Source: Acinetobacter calcoaceticus DSM 30006 = CIP 81.8 (GTDB lineage: Bacteria; Pseudomonadota; Gammaproteobacteria; Pseudomonadales; Moraxellaceae). Taken from it: a DNA stretch of 64,000 nt. Under the pieces are notes generated by a model. It searched no databases and had not been told where the DNA came from. It was given only the letters and a program-made list of their open reading frames with translations. The stretch covers positions 310,001 through 374,000 of the forward strand of contig NZ_KB849780.1 in NCBI RefSeq assembly GCF_000368965.1, given 5' to 3'. Position numbers and translations under genes: made by a program. Positions 46,201 to 56,533 of the stretch are shown here, in pieces. Numbering within the stretch: position 1 is the first letter of the stretch; each line of letters opens with the position of its first letter.

Positions 46201-46448
46201 ATTTGGCCCTTTAAAAATCGCGAGTAATTAAGAATGTTAACAGTTGGCTATTCACTTTAAAACATGAAGTAGGGCTATAAAGTAGCTATAACGACAATTT
46301 CTATTAAAAAATGAGAGTATTTCAGAGATTAGTTTCATCAAATAGAACTTGCGAAAAATAAAGATTAGGCGTAATTGTTTTTAAGGCATTGGAAAATGTT
46401 GATTAAAAAGCTAAAGCACAACAAAAATGGAATTTAAGGGATATATCA

Positions 46449-47678
46449 ATGAAAATAAAACTATTAATGACCAGCGTTCTTAGCACAAGTTTATTTTTAG
46501 TGGCTTGTGGTGGAAGCAGTAGCGATGATGACACGCCGATTGTTGATCCATCAGGGACTCCTGTCAATAACATTCAAAATCCAGTTGTTAAAGTTGATGC
46601 CTATACAAGTACCAACTTGGGAACAGTTGCTGCTGAAAGTAGTATTTTGACTTATAAAATGTTGGGCCAAAGTGGGCAAGAGGTGCAGGCAACCAGTTTG
46701 GTATTCACACCAAATACACCGCCACCAACAGGCGGTTGGCCAATTGTAGTTTGGGCACATGGGACAACCGGTGTTGCAGATGTTTGTGCACCAAGTAAAG
46801 CAGCGTTAGCAGACAGTACAAAAGATTTAATTAGTAAGTTACTTGCAGCAGGTTATGTTGTCGTAGCACCAGATTATGAAGGTTTGGGCACACCAGGAAT
46901 ACATCCATTTTTAAATGTTAAAAGTGAAGCTTTTTCAATTACGGATGCGGTAGTTGCAACACGTAACTATTTAACGCAACGTAATTTATTAACTTCAAAA
47001 AAATGGCTTACAGTCGGGCATTCCCAAGGTGGGCATGCTGCGTTGAGCGCTGCACAATATGCGAGTCGTGCGCAGTTAGACTATAAAGGTACGGTAGCGG
47101 TAGCCCCAGCCTCTAATTTGGGTTTTATTTTAATTGCTGGAGAGCAATCTGTTGCGAATGCAACCTTGGATAAAAAGATCCCAATGTATGCACAGCTTAA
47201 TACATATACAGCTTTGGTTACAGCAGGGATGCGTAACACACAGCCGAGCTTTGATTACTCGCAAGTATTTACTTCGCAAATCTCAGGTATTGCAGCACAA
47301 GCCGAAATGATTTGTTCTGGACCATTGGGTCAAGCCTTTGGAGCGGACATGACAGATTATGCTACAAAACATAGTGGAACACTGGATGGCTATACGCGTA
47401 CACAACCTAACTTTATGGCAGTGGCGTTGGTTAAAACCTTTTTAGATAAAGATTCGCAGCCGCTGCAAGCAAAAGTCACCACACCGATTATTATTTATCA
47501 AGGGGTAGGCGATACGACAGTACCTAAAGTCGCAACGGATATCTTGATATCTAATGCCACAGTAGTAGGTACTAAAATTAATAGTTATGTTACGGGTAAC
47601 TGGGACCATGGTACGGTCATGAGTACTAATGTAGACAACATCGTTGGAAATGTTCAAACTTTGCTAACAGCACAATAG
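46449..47678 (+). CDS. Secreted lipase-like alpha/beta hydrolase, lipoprotein (paralogue)
   Basis: A second copy of the family seen at 4735-6072. The lipobox is LVAC (Cys20) followed by a Gly/Ser/Asp tether. GHSQGG gives Ser192, QGVGDTTVP gives Asp355 and GNWDHGT gives His387, so the triad is complete. IVVWAHGTTGVADVCAPS and VVVAPDYEGLGTPGIHPFLN correspond to almost identical segments in the first copy. The classic GHSQGG here versus GQSQGG there, and the different His context, show divergence. Substrate unknown. Confidence 0.85.
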   Translation: MKIKLLMTSVLSTSLFLVACGGSSSDDDTPIVDPSGTPVNNIQNPVVKVDAYTSTNLGTVAAESSILTYKMLGQSGQEVQATSLVFTPNTPPPTGGWPIVVWAHGTTGVADVCAPSKAALADSTKDLISKLLAAGYVVVAPDYEGLGTPGIHPFLNVKSEAFSITDAVVATRNYLTQRNLLTSKKWLTVGHSQGGHAALSAAQYASRAQLDYKGTVAVAPASNLGFILIAGEQSVANATLDKKIPMYAQLNTYTALVTAGMRNTQPSFDYSQVFTSQISGIAAQAEMICSGPLGQAFGADMTDYATKHSGTLDGYTRTQPNFMAVALVKTFLDKDSQPLQAKVTTPIIIYQGVGDTTVPKVATDILISNATVVGTKINSYVTGNWDHGTVMSTNVDNIVGNVQTLLTAQ

Positions 47679-47862
47679 AGTTATTGATATTTAAAGTATT
47701 TTTAACATTGTTGTAAGGTAAAGTTAATGATGGGAAAATTAAAAATATAAGCTTTAAGCGGGCTTTTTAATTGATTTATAAACAATGGCTCATTTTTTAT
47801 AAAACTTGAGCCATTTTTATTTAAAACTGAGCTAACTTGATTCTGTTTAATTATAAACTTCA

Positions 47863-47871
47863 TGCTACAAT
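47863..47871 (+). promoter_or_regulatory. Extended -10 promoter of glyA
   Basis: TGCTACAAT is an extended -10 (TGn plus TACAAT), 52 bases upstream of glyA. The -35 region is weak, as is usual for this type. Confidence 0.5.
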
Positions 47872-47922
47872 ATGTCGCAATCTTAGCACGGCTTAAAAGC
47901 CCTACTTATAGGACCCCCGCTA

Positions 47923-49176
47923 ATGTTTGCCAATATTTCCATTTCTGAATTTGATCCAGAATTAGCTCAAGCAATTGCTTCTGAAGGTGAGCGTCAAGAA
48001 GCACATATCGAGTTAATTGCATCTGAAAACTATTGCTCTCCTGCTGTGATGGAAGCGCAAGGATCAAAACTTACGAACAAATATGCAGAAGGTTATCCAG
48101 GTAAACGCTATTATGGCGGTTGCGAATATGTGGATATCATTGAGCAAATGGCGATTGATCGTGCTAAAGAACTTTTTGGTGCAGATTACGCAAACGTTCA
48201 ACCACACGCTGGTTCACAAGCTAACTCTGCTGTTTATCTAGCGCTTCTTAACCCAGGCGATACTGTTTTAGGTATGAGCTTGGCTCACGGTGGTCACTTG
48301 ACTCACGGTGCAAAAGTAAGCTTCTCTGGTAAAACTTATAACGCGGTTCAGTATGGTCTAAACTCTGAAACAGGCGAGATTGATTACGAAGAAGTTGAGC
48401 GTTTAGCATTAGAGCACAAGCCACGTATGATCGTTGCTGGTTTCTCTGCTTATAGCCGTGTTGTAGATTGGCAACGTTTCCGTGACATCGCGGACAAAGT
48501 TGGCGCTTACCTTTTTGTTGATATGGCTCACGTTGCAGGTTTAGTTGCTGCGGGCGTATATCCAAACCCAGTTCAAATTGCTGACGTAACCACAACTACG
48601 ACTCACAAAACACTTCGCGGTCCACGTTCTGGTTTAATCCTTGCGAAAGCGAATGAAGAAATCGAGAAAAAACTTCAATCAGCTGTATTCCCTGGTAACC
48701 AAGGTGGTCCATTGATGCATGCGATTGCTGCTAAAGCAATCTGCTTCAAAGAAGCAATGTCTGATGACTTCAAAGCTTACCAACAACAAGTTGTGAAAAA
48801 TGCTCAAGCTATGGCTGAAGTATTAATCGCTCGTGGTTATGACGTTGTTTCTGGTGGTACTGACAACCACTTATTCTTGTTATCTTTAATCAAACAAGAC
48901 GTAACTGGTAAAGAGGCAGATGCTTGGTTAGGTGCTGCTCACATTACTGTTAACAAAAACTCAGTTCCAAATGATCCACGTTCTCCATTTGTGACTTCTG
49001 GTATCCGTATCGGTACTCCAGCAGTAACAACTCGTGGTTTCGGTGAAGCTGAAGTACGTGAACTTGCTGGTTGGATTGCAGACGTGATTGACAGCAAAGG
49101 TGACGAAAAAGTTATTGCTGACGTAAAAGCGAAAGTTGAAACTGTTTGTGCAAAATTCCCTGTATATGCACAATAA
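47923..49176 (+). CDS. glyA: Serine hydroxymethyltransferase
   Basis: Interconverts serine and glycine with tetrahydrofolate, feeding one-carbon metabolism; PLP enzyme of the cytoplasm. The 417 residues match the family length. [14 protein letters not shown] holds the PLP lysine (around residue 228). [25 protein letters not shown] and HGGHLTHG are typical. The start has no strong ribosome binding site. A bidirectional terminator separates it from adeH. Confidence 0.98.
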   Translation: MFANISISEFDPELAQAIASEGERQEAHIELIASENYCSPAVMEAQGSKLTNKYAEGYPGKRYYGGCEYVDIIEQMAIDRAKELFGADYANVQPHAGSQANSAVYLALLNPGDTVLGMSLAHGGHLTHGAKVSFSGKTYNAVQYGLNSETGEIDYEEVERLALEHKPRMIVAGFSAYSRVVDWQRFRDIADKVGAYLFVDMAHVAGLVAAGVYPNPVQIADVTTTTTHKTLRGPRSGLILAKANEEIEKKLQSAVFPGNQGGPLMHAIAAKAICFKEAMSDDFKAYQQQVVKNAQAMAEVLIARGYDVVSGGTDNHLFLLSLIKQDVTGKEADAWLGAAHITVNKNSVPNDPRSPFVTSGIRIGTPAVTTRGFGEAEVRELAGWIADVIDSKGDEKVIADVKAKVETVCAKFPVYAQ

Positions 49177-49187
49177 GTTATAGATAT

Positions 49188-49215
49188 AAAAAAAGCGCCG
49201 TATGGCGCTTTTTTT
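49188..49215. terminator. Bidirectional terminator between glyA and adeH
   Basis: AAAAAAAGCGCC pairs with GGCGCTTTTTTT around GTAT. Both strands end in seven T, suiting the convergent genes. Confidence 0.92.
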
Positions 49216-49238
49216 ATATCTAGTTAATTACGTAAGAA

Positions 49239-50717
49239 TTAACTTTTAGTTTTTAGCGATGACTCGGCATCATGCCATCCACCACCTAATGCCCGAATTA
49301 AATCTACACTAGCCATCATTCTGCTGCCGTTAAGCTGGGCAGAAAGTTGCTCTTGTTGCAAAATAGTACGGTCAGAATCAATCACATCAAGATAGCTAAT
49401 AGCACCTTCTCGATAACGTAGATGAGAAAGCTGATTTGCGTGACGAGAAGAAGCGAGTGCTTGGTTTTGAGCTTGTATTTGTTGATCGAGAATACGTTGA
49501 TCGGACAAACCATTTTCAACTTCACGGAATGCATTCAGCACTGTTTGGCGATAATTCGCAACGCTTTCTTCATAAGCAGCTCGCGCTTGAGCGACTCCTG
49601 CTTTACGTTGCCCGCCGTCAAATAATGGCAAAGATAAAATAGTGCCTGCGACTGGCCCAAGCAAGAATGTGCGGCTCGACCATTTACCCAAATCACCTAA
49701 AGTTGATGATTCATAACCAAGAGCACCTGTTAGATCTAGTTTTGGAAAAAAAGCAGCGCGTGCAATTCCAATACGCGCATTATCTGCTGCCATAGCACGT
49801 TCAGCAGCAGCAATGTCAGGCCGTCTTTCAAGCAAAGTTGAAGGTAGACCTGCTGGAAGGCGAATGCTGTTTGTTGCTAATGGTTGAGCTGCTAGATTGA
49901 AGTCAGCTGGCGTTTTTCCAAGTAAAACAGCAAGTGCATGTTCCGCAGTTGCTCGGTTACGGGCAATCGTTAGTGCATTGGTTTGGGCTGTAGCCAGTTC
50001 AGTCTGTGCGCGAGAAACATCTAATTCACTGACTAAACCATTACGAAATCGAGTTTGAACTAGATCTCGAGTCTCACCAAGTAATTTAATAGTGCGATTA
50101 TAAATTACTTGTTCAGCATCAAGCTGGCGAATTAGAAAATAGCCTTGAGCAACATCTGCTTGTAAGGCTAAAAGTGCCGACTGATATAAAGCTTCTTGTT
50201 GCTGTACATCAGCTGTTGCTGCATTGACACTACTGGCGATACGACCAAATAAATCGAGCTCATATGAAACATTCGCTTGAGCACGCCATAAAGTTTGTGC
50301 AGATGTATGCGCATTATCATCTAAACCCAGTGAAGCAGGAGATGGTTTTTGGCGAGTTGGGCCAAAGCCAGCACCAATACTTGGTAAGCGTTCCGCTTGC
50401 GCTGCTGAACGTAATGCACGTGAAGCCTGAATATTGGCAGCCACCGCTTTAAGGCTTTGGTTACCAGCAATTGATTGTTGCTCTAGTTCGTTTAATAGTG
50501 GGTCATTAAAAACACGCCACCATTCGCCACGTGATTGTGCATCGGCAGGTTGAGCAATTTTCCAGTTGCTATCTTCAAGTTTAGGGTCTGACTCTTTAAA
50601 TTTAACAGGAACTATGACCTTTGCAGGTTGATATTCCGGAGCCAATGAGCAGCCTGCAAGGAGCAGGCTTCCCATGAGTGAGGACACTAACCATTTTTGT
50701 TTTGATGATGTCATCAA
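49239..50717 (-). CDS. adeH: Outer-membrane efflux lipoprotein AdeH
   Basis: The outer-membrane channel of the AdeFGH tripartite pump. The signal ends in the lipobox LLAGC (Cys near residue 23), so the protein is lipidated. YELDLFGRIASSVNAA and LLERRPDIAAAERAMAADNARIGIARAAFFPKL are the two conserved repeats of the NodT/OprM family. The 492 residues fit. It starts 9 bases after adeG, with AAGGAGG before the first of two adjacent ATG codons. Order adeF-adeG-adeH with divergent adeL matches the known locus of Acinetobacter. Confidence 0.93.
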   Translation of the reverse strand: MMTSSKQKWLVSSLMGSLLLAGCSLAPEYQPAKVIVPVKFKESDPKLEDSNWKIAQPADAQSRGEWWRVFNDPLLNELEQQSIAGNQSLKAVAANIQASRALRSAAQAERLPSIGAGFGPTRQKPSPASLGLDDNAHTSAQTLWRAQANVSYELDLFGRIASSVNAATADVQQQEALYQSALLALQADVAQGYFLIRQLDAEQVIYNRTIKLLGETRDLVQTRFRNGLVSELDVSRAQTELATAQTNALTIARNRATAEHALAVLLGKTPADFNLAAQPLATNSIRLPAGLPSTLLERRPDIAAAERAMAADNARIGIARAAFFPKLDLTGALGYESSTLGDLGKWSSRTFLLGPVAGTILSLPLFDGGQRKAGVAQARAAYEESVANYRQTVLNAFREVENGLSDQRILDQQIQAQNQALASSRHANQLSHLRYREGAISYLDVIDSDRTILQQEQLSAQLNGSRMMASVDLIRALGGGWHDAESSLKTKS

Positions 50718-50726
50718 ATGTCCTCC

Positions 50727-53700
50727 TTAGTGATCATGTGGGTTAGCTAATGGCGCTTCATGAGCAGCTGCCGAATGCAGTTTATGTTTGCTGTTGAGTG
50801 TACGAATCAGGACATAAAAGGCAGGGGTGAGGAATAAACCAAACAACGTTACCCCGATCATGCCGAAGAACACTGCAATACCCATGGCATGACGCATTTC
50901 TGAACCTGCACCTGTTGAGGTAACCAGTGGGACTACACCCATAATGAATGCAATTGATGTCATTAAAATTGGGCGTAAACGCAGACGACTCGCTTCAACT
51001 GCGGCATTAAATGCAGTTGCACCTTGCATTTCAAGTTCCCTTGCAAATTCGACAATCAAAATGGCGTTTTTACAGGCCAGCCCGACCAGTACCATCAGAC
51101 CAATTTGCGTAAAGATGTTGTTATCTCCACCTGTCAGCCAAACACCGGTTAGAGCCGCTAAGATCCCCATTGGCACAATGAGAATTACAGCTAAAGGCAG
51201 AGTTAAGCTTTCGTATTGTGCTGCCAATACCAAGAACACGAGTAATACACTAATTGGGAAAACCCACAGTCCTGCATTACCAGCCAAGATTTTTTGGTAG
51301 GTTAAATCAGTCCATTCAAACTTAATGCCGCGAGGTAGGGTTTGAGCAGCAATACGTTCAACAGCAGCTTCAGCTTGGCTAGATGAATAGCCCGGTGCAG
51401 GGCCGCCGTTAATGTCCGCTGAGGTATAGCCGTTATAACGCACCACCATTTCTGGACCATAAGTTTGAGTCACATTCACCAAGGAAGATAAAGGCACCAT
51501 TTGTCCAGTACTGTTGCGGGTTTTTAGTTGCAAAATATCTTCAGGGTTAGCACGGAAAGGAGCATCGGCCTGAGCACGAACCTGATAAACACGACCAAAG
51601 CGGTTAAAGTCGTTGACGTACTGAGAGCCTAAATAAATCTGCATGGTGTTGAACACATCTGTCACAGCCACACCTTGCTGCTTAGCTTTTACACGGTCCA
51701 GATCTACGTTCAGTTGAGGTACATTAATTTGATAACTTGAGAACATTGGACCAAGTTCAGGGGCTGATTGTGCTGCTTTCATAAAGTTTTGTGCAGCATC
51801 ATTCAAGGCTGAATAGCCTAAGGCACCTCGGTCTTCAAGTTGGAGTTTAAAGCCGCCCATGGTCCCTAAGCCCATCACTGGTGGAGGTGGGAAAACTGCA
51901 ATATAGGCATCTTGAATGGCTGAATATTTCTGGTTGAGAGCACCTGCAATTGCATTGGCAGATAAGTCTTTGGCCTTACGTTCATCGAATGGCTTTAACG
52001 TCACAAAGACAATACCGGCGCTTGAGCTGTTGGTAAAACCGTTAATGGAGAGGCCAGGGAAGGCAACAGCACTTTCTACACCAGGTTGCTTAAGTGCTGT
52101 ATCGCTCATTTTACGAATGACTGTTTCGGTACGATCTAATGAAGCACCATTTGGTAATTGAGCAAAGCTAATTAAATATTGTTTGTCTTGGGCAGGAACG
52201 AAGCCACCAGGAACAATATAAGAAATACCAACGGTTAAGCCGAGAAGTGCTGCATAGACACCCATTGCCGATGCTTTATGAGATATGACACGATTCACAC
52301 CTTTACCATAGTTGTCTGACGCACGGGTAAACACACGGTTAAACAGCGCAAAGAAACGTCCAAATATGCGGTTCATAATGCGTGTTAATGCATCTGGTTT
52401 AGCATCGTGCCCTTTAAGTAGCATGGCTGCTAAAGCAGGAGAGAGCGTAAGGGAGTTAAATGCCGAAATGACAGTTGAAATGGCAATTGTCATGGCAAAT
52501 TGTTTATAAAATTGCCCTGTTAAGCCCGTCATAAAGGCAAGTGGTACGAAGACCGCAACGAGAGTTAAGGCAATGGCGACAATTGGACCACTCACTTCTC
52601 GCATGGCGCGATAAGTTGCATCTCTCGGGCTTAAGCCCGCTTCAATATTCCTCTCGACATTTTCGACGACGACAATCGCGTCATCGACCACAATGCCGAT
52701 GGCAAGTACCATCCCAAACAGTGATAACGCATTGATGGAATACCCAAAGGCAAGCATAAGTGCAAATGTACCAATAATAGAAACCGGTACTGCAAGCAAT
52801 GGAATAATCGACGCACGCCATGTTTGTAAGAATAAAATAACAACCACAACAACCAGTGCAATTGCTTCAAGTAGGGTATGAACGACTGCTTTAATACTAG
52901 AGCGTACGAATTGAGTTGGGTCGTAAACAATGTCGTATTTAATTGAAGATGGGAAATCTTTTGAAAGCTCCTTCATTGTGCTACGCACTTGATCGGATAC
53001 TTGCAAAGCATTGGCACCCGGAGCTTGGAAAATTGGAATGGCAACTGCTTGTTTATTATCAAGCAATGAACGCAAGCCATATTGTGAGGCTGCAAGTTCA
53101 ACACGTGCAACATCACCCAATCGGGTGACTGCACCATCGGGTGCAGTTTTTAAAATAATGTCTGCAAATTCTTGCTCAGTCGTTAAACGACCTTGAGCAT
53201 TCACTGAAAGTTGTACAGGTGAATTAGTTGGTGATGCACCAATTGTACCTGCCGCAACCTGAATATTTTGTTCACGGATTGCATTCACAATTTCAGTGGC
53301 TGTGAGATTACGTTGCGCTACTTTTTGTGGGTCGAGCCACACACGCATAGCGTAGTCACCAGAACCGAATAAACCGACTTCACCTACACCTTGTAAGCGT
53401 GCCAAACGATCTTTTACGTTCAGTACAGCGTAGTTACGTAAGTAAGTCATGTCATAGCGGTTATCTGGTGAAGTCAGATGTACAACCATGGTTAAAGTGG
53501 GAGAACTTTTTAACGTGGTGACACCCAAGCGCTGTACATCTTCAGGTAAACGAGGCATTGCCTGAGACACGCGGTTTTGAACCAATTGTTGAGCTTTATC
53601 TGGGTCAATACCGAGTTTGAAGTTCACTGTAATGGTTAAGTTACCGTCGCTGTTTGCTTGAGATTGCATATACAGCATGTCTTCTACGCCGTTGATCGAT

Positions 53701-53906
53701 TCTTCAAGCGGAGAGGCAACAGTTTCAGCAATTACTTTCGGGTTTGCACCCGGATATTGAGCACGTACCACCACAGATGGTGGAACAACTTCTGGATATT
53801 CGGAAATCGGTAACTGAAATACGGAAAGTAGACCAGCGAGTAAAATCAGTACTGATAAAACACCAGCAAAGATTGGCCGATCAATAAAGAATTTAGAAAT
53901 ATTCAT
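50727..53906 (-). CDS. adeG: RND efflux transporter AdeG
   Basis: The inner-membrane proton-driven pump of AdeFGH, exporting several drug classes when overproduced. At 1059 residues with 12 predicted helices and two large periplasmic loops it is a typical HAE1 transporter. FIDRPIFAGVLSVLILLAG opens the protein, GIVVDDAIVVVENVERN in helix 4 contains the proton-relay Asp pair, and the C-terminal half repeats the pattern. It begins 6 bases after adeF. No frameshift or truncation is seen. Confidence 0.95.
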   Translation of the reverse strand: MNISKFFIDRPIFAGVLSVLILLAGLLSVFQLPISEYPEVVPPSVVVRAQYPGANPKVIAETVASPLEESINGVEDMLYMQSQANSDGNLTITVNFKLGIDPDKAQQLVQNRVSQAMPRLPEDVQRLGVTTLKSSPTLTMVVHLTSPDNRYDMTYLRNYAVLNVKDRLARLQGVGEVGLFGSGDYAMRVWLDPQKVAQRNLTATEIVNAIREQNIQVAAGTIGASPTNSPVQLSVNAQGRLTTEQEFADIILKTAPDGAVTRLGDVARVELAASQYGLRSLLDNKQAVAIPIFQAPGANALQVSDQVRSTMKELSKDFPSSIKYDIVYDPTQFVRSSIKAVVHTLLEAIALVVVVVILFLQTWRASIIPLLAVPVSIIGTFALMLAFGYSINALSLFGMVLAIGIVVDDAIVVVENVERNIEAGLSPRDATYRAMREVSGPIVAIALTLVAVFVPLAFMTGLTGQFYKQFAMTIAISTVISAFNSLTLSPALAAMLLKGHDAKPDALTRIMNRIFGRFFALFNRVFTRASDNYGKGVNRVISHKASAMGVYAALLGLTVGISYIVPGGFVPAQDKQYLISFAQLPNGASLDRTETVIRKMSDTALKQPGVESAVAFPGLSINGFTNSSSAGIVFVTLKPFDERKAKDLSANAIAGALNQKYSAIQDAYIAVFPPPPVMGLGTMGGFKLQLEDRGALGYSALNDAAQNFMKAAQSAPELGPMFSSYQINVPQLNVDLDRVKAKQQGVAVTDVFNTMQIYLGSQYVNDFNRFGRVYQVRAQADAPFRANPEDILQLKTRNSTGQMVPLSSLVNVTQTYGPEMVVRYNGYTSADINGGPAPGYSSSQAEAAVERIAAQTLPRGIKFEWTDLTYQKILAGNAGLWVFPISVLLVFLVLAAQYESLTLPLAVILIVPMGILAALTGVWLTGGDNNIFTQIGLMVLVGLACKNAILIVEFARELEMQGATAFNAAVEASRLRLRPILMTSIAFIMGVVPLVTSTGAGSEMRHAMGIAVFFGMIGVTLFGLFLTPAFYVLIRTLNSKHKLHSAAAHEAPLANPHDH

Positions 53907-53912
53907 ATGTGA

Positions 53913-55133
53913 TTAACCTTTTGCCGGAGTTGATGTTTTTTCTGTTGGCTGAGGTTGAGGCGTGTTAGTACTTGCAGTGATTTGTGCATTCGGCATCGGG
54001 ACTAGGTGCGGCGTAACAGGGTCACCCGGACGAATACGCTGTAAACCATTCACCACAATACGGTCCCCCGCTTGTAATCCGCTATTCACGATTTGCAAGC
54101 CATCTTGTTGTGCACCGATTTTTACTTCGCGGTAAGCAGTCTGGTTTTTAGCATCGACCACAACGACAAAGCGTTTATCTTGATCGACTCCAATAGCGGT
54201 TGGGCTAATGAGAATGGCTGAACGAGGTTGGCCACCACCCAGACGGATTCGTGCATATAAGCCTGGCAATAAAACTCCGTTTGGATTGTCAAAGGTCGCG
54301 CGAACACGAATCGTACCTGAGGTTGTGTCTAGGTTATTGTCGATTGAGTTGATAGTCCCTTCACGCGAGAAACCAGTTTCATTGGCAAGTCCCATATAGA
54401 CAGGAACTTGGGCAGAATTGCGTTGATTACTGATGTATTTGAGATAAGTTTGTTCATCAACATCAAAAGATGCATAGAGACGCGATACAGACACTAAACT
54501 CGTTAAAACTTGTGCTCCGTTGCCCGCAGAAACCACATTACCCACGGTCACTTCAGCACGAGAAATTCGGCCGCTGACTGGTGCAGTAATACGGGTATAT
54601 TCCAGATTTAAGCGTGCAGATTGAACTGCTGCTCTGGCTGCTTGTAGGTTGGCACTAGCTGAGCGTGCATCATTTTCTGCCAGATCAAGTTCTTGGCGTG
54701 ATACAGCATTACTTTGAATTAGACGTTGAATACGGGAAAGATTGGTTGCGGTATAGGTGACTTGCGCTTCGGCTGAAGCAAGCTGAGCCTTGGCACGGTT
54801 GAGTTCTGCTTCAAATGGCCGAGGGTCAATTGTGAAAAGCAAATCACCTTTTTGAATGAGACTACCATCTTTAAAATGAACGGCAATTAACTTGCCCGAA
54901 ACTTGAGGCCGAATGTCGACTTGATCAATCGCCTCTAGGCGACCGGAATATTCTTGCCAGTCGGTAATGGTTTTGCTGATGACATTGGAGATATCAACAG
55001 TGGCAGCTTGTTGGGCAGTGGTCGGTGCAGCTTTTGCATCGGCATTTTCATGTAAGAATATAAAACTGCCACCCGTTGCCAAAATGGCGACAAAGATGGC
55101 AGACAGTGCGAACTGTTTGCGGGAAAATGACAT
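53913..55133 (-). CDS. adeF: Membrane-fusion protein AdeF
   Basis: The periplasmic adaptor linking AdeG and AdeH. The 406-residue protein has one N-terminal membrane segment (about residues 8-28) and no lipobox, so it is anchored by the helix. EAIDQVDIRPQVSGKLIAVHFKDG and RITAPVSGRISRAEVTVGN are the two lipoyl half motifs, with a helical hairpin between. The C-terminal proline-rich tail is normal. First gene of the operon, under adeL control. Confidence 0.94.
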   Translation of the reverse strand: MSFSRKQFALSAIFVAILATGGSFIFLHENADAKAAPTTAQQAATVDISNVISKTITDWQEYSGRLEAIDQVDIRPQVSGKLIAVHFKDGSLIQKGDLLFTIDPRPFEAELNRAKAQLASAEAQVTYTATNLSRIQRLIQSNAVSRQELDLAENDARSASANLQAARAAVQSARLNLEYTRITAPVSGRISRAEVTVGNVVSAGNGAQVLTSLVSVSRLYASFDVDEQTYLKYISNQRNSAQVPVYMGLANETGFSREGTINSIDNNLDTTSGTIRVRATFDNPNGVLLPGLYARIRLGGGQPRSAILISPTAIGVDQDKRFVVVVDAKNQTAYREVKIGAQQDGLQIVNSGLQAGDRIVVNGLQRIRPGDPVTPHLVPMPNAQITASTNTPQPQPTEKTSTPAKG

Positions 55134-55207
55134 GTTGTGCTCCTACTTATTTGGATACCTGTTTTCAGACTTTTAGTTATGGTCCGTATGGGAGAAACAG
55201 GGTTTAG

Positions 55208-55236
55208 GCAATGGACGGAGCATAAAAGTTTGTCAA
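55208..55236 (-). promoter_or_regulatory. Possible adeF promoter
   Basis: A perfect -35 TTGACA (55236-55231) is followed after 17 bases by a poor -10 (CATTGC). A weak -10 fits a promoter that needs the LysR regulator AdeL, but the assignment is tentative. Confidence 0.35.
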
Positions 55237-55257
55237 TCACGAATAAATATATTAAAT

Positions 55258-55285
55258 TTGATAACACTATTCGTATTTTTATAAC
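55258..55285 (+). promoter_or_regulatory. Promoter of adeL
   Basis: TTGATA (55258-55263), a 16-base spacer and TATAAC (55280-55285) lie 45 bases before the GTG start. It is back to back with the adeF promoter. Confidence 0.5.
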
Positions 55286-55330
55286 AATTGATGTGTTTGA
55301 ATTAGAAAATGCATTGATAGGAGTGTGCGT

Positions 55331-56359
55331 GTGGATCTATTTCATGCCATGAAAGTATTTAACAAAGTTGTCGAAACAAATAGTTTCAGTTTAGCGGCTG
55401 ACAGTTTAGGCCTACCGCGTGCTTCTGTGACTACAACCATTCAAGGTTTAGAGAAACATTTACAAGTTCGCTTATTGAACCGAACCACCCGTAAACTCAG
55501 TTTGACACCCGATGGTGCGGTTTATTATGAACGTACTTCGCGAATTTTAGCCGATGTTGAAGATGTTGAATCGAATTTTCATGATTCGGAACGTGGACCA
55601 AGAGGCCGACTACGGATTGATGTTAAAGCTTCGATTGGGCGACTTATCCTGATTCCGATGCTTTGTGATTTTCATGCCAAGTACCCCGATATTGATTTGG
55701 TGATTGGAATGAGTGATCGTCCAGTCGATTTGGTACAAGATGCAGTGGACTGTGTGATTCGTATTGGTCAGCTGAAAGATTCAAGTTTAGTTGCACGTCG
55801 TATCGGAACCATTCAGTGTGTGACGGTTGCTGCACCTAGTTATTTGGCTGAACATGGTGAACCGCAAACCATTGATGATCTACAAAAACATCAGGTCGTG
55901 CATTACTTTAATAGTCGTACCGGACGTAATATCGACTGGGATTTTATGGTTGATGATGAGATTCATAGCGTTGGCGTGAAAGGGCGTGTTTCTGTCAACG
56001 ATGGTGATTCATATGTTGATTTGGCTGTACAGGGTTTTGGCTTAATTCAATGCCCATATTATATGGTGGCGAAACATCTGGAGGATGGCTCACTAAAGGA
56101 AGTGCTGACGGAATGGTTGCCAGCACCAATGCCAATATCAGTCGTTTATCTACAAAACCGTCATTTATCGCCTAAAGTTCGAGTATTTGTTGATTGGGTG
56201 GCCGAATTATTTGCAGGTTGTCCATTGTTGAGTGGTTGCTCAATGGTATGGGATCAGAAATGTGAATTTGCCAGTGCCAAAGAACATAACCATGAATACA
56301 CCATTCGGACATTGGTCGAAAATGAAAATATGGCAGAGGCTTATACACTCAAAAATTAA
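55331..56359 (+). CDS. adeL: LysR-type regulator AdeL
   Basis: Controls adeFGH, which lies divergently. The product starts MDLFHAMKVFNKVVETNSFS with a helix-turn-helix at about 18-45 (LAADSLGLPRASVTTTIQGLEKHL), and the rest is the LysR substrate-binding domain (DLVIGMSDRPVDLVQDAVDC). The GTG at 55331 has AGGAG (55319-55323) at 7-base spacing; the GTG two codons earlier is only one base from it and cannot be used well. This gives 342 residues. Position 139 is Val; from memory a change at this site has been linked to pump overexpression, so this copy looks wild type there. Confidence 0.93.
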   Translation: MDLFHAMKVFNKVVETNSFSLAADSLGLPRASVTTTIQGLEKHLQVRLLNRTTRKLSLTPDGAVYYERTSRILADVEDVESNFHDSERGPRGRLRIDVKASIGRLILIPMLCDFHAKYPDIDLVIGMSDRPVDLVQDAVDCVIRIGQLKDSSLVARRIGTIQCVTVAAPSYLAEHGEPQTIDDLQKHQVVHYFNSRTGRNIDWDFMVDDEIHSVGVKGRVSVNDGDSYVDLAVQGFGLIQCPYYMVAKHLEDGSLKEVLTEWLPAPMPISVVYLQNRHLSPKVRVFVDWVAELFAGCPLLSGCSMVWDQKCEFASAKEHNHEYTIRTLVENENMAEAYTLKN

Positions 56360-56533
56360 CCTCGCAGTTTGATTGATTTTTCAACATTTAATCAGTTAAT
56401 ACGATCTGCTGTTTTGACATCTTCCTGATTCTTTAACTTATGGTATAAAAATTGCAATTATTTCGGCAGAAGAGTAATTTAGAAATACTCAAATTTTTAT
56501 CACCTTATTTGGATTTCAAGGAGAAGCTTCAAG

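Noticed and set aside
47679..47922. Glycine riboswitch before glyA
   Set aside because: The 244-base spacer lacks the conserved core of that class; only an extended -10 promoter is convincing.
50944..53196. Several plus-strand frames opposite adeG
   Set aside because: Shadows of the long conserved adeG frame; the products are low in hydrophobic order and have no family resemblance.
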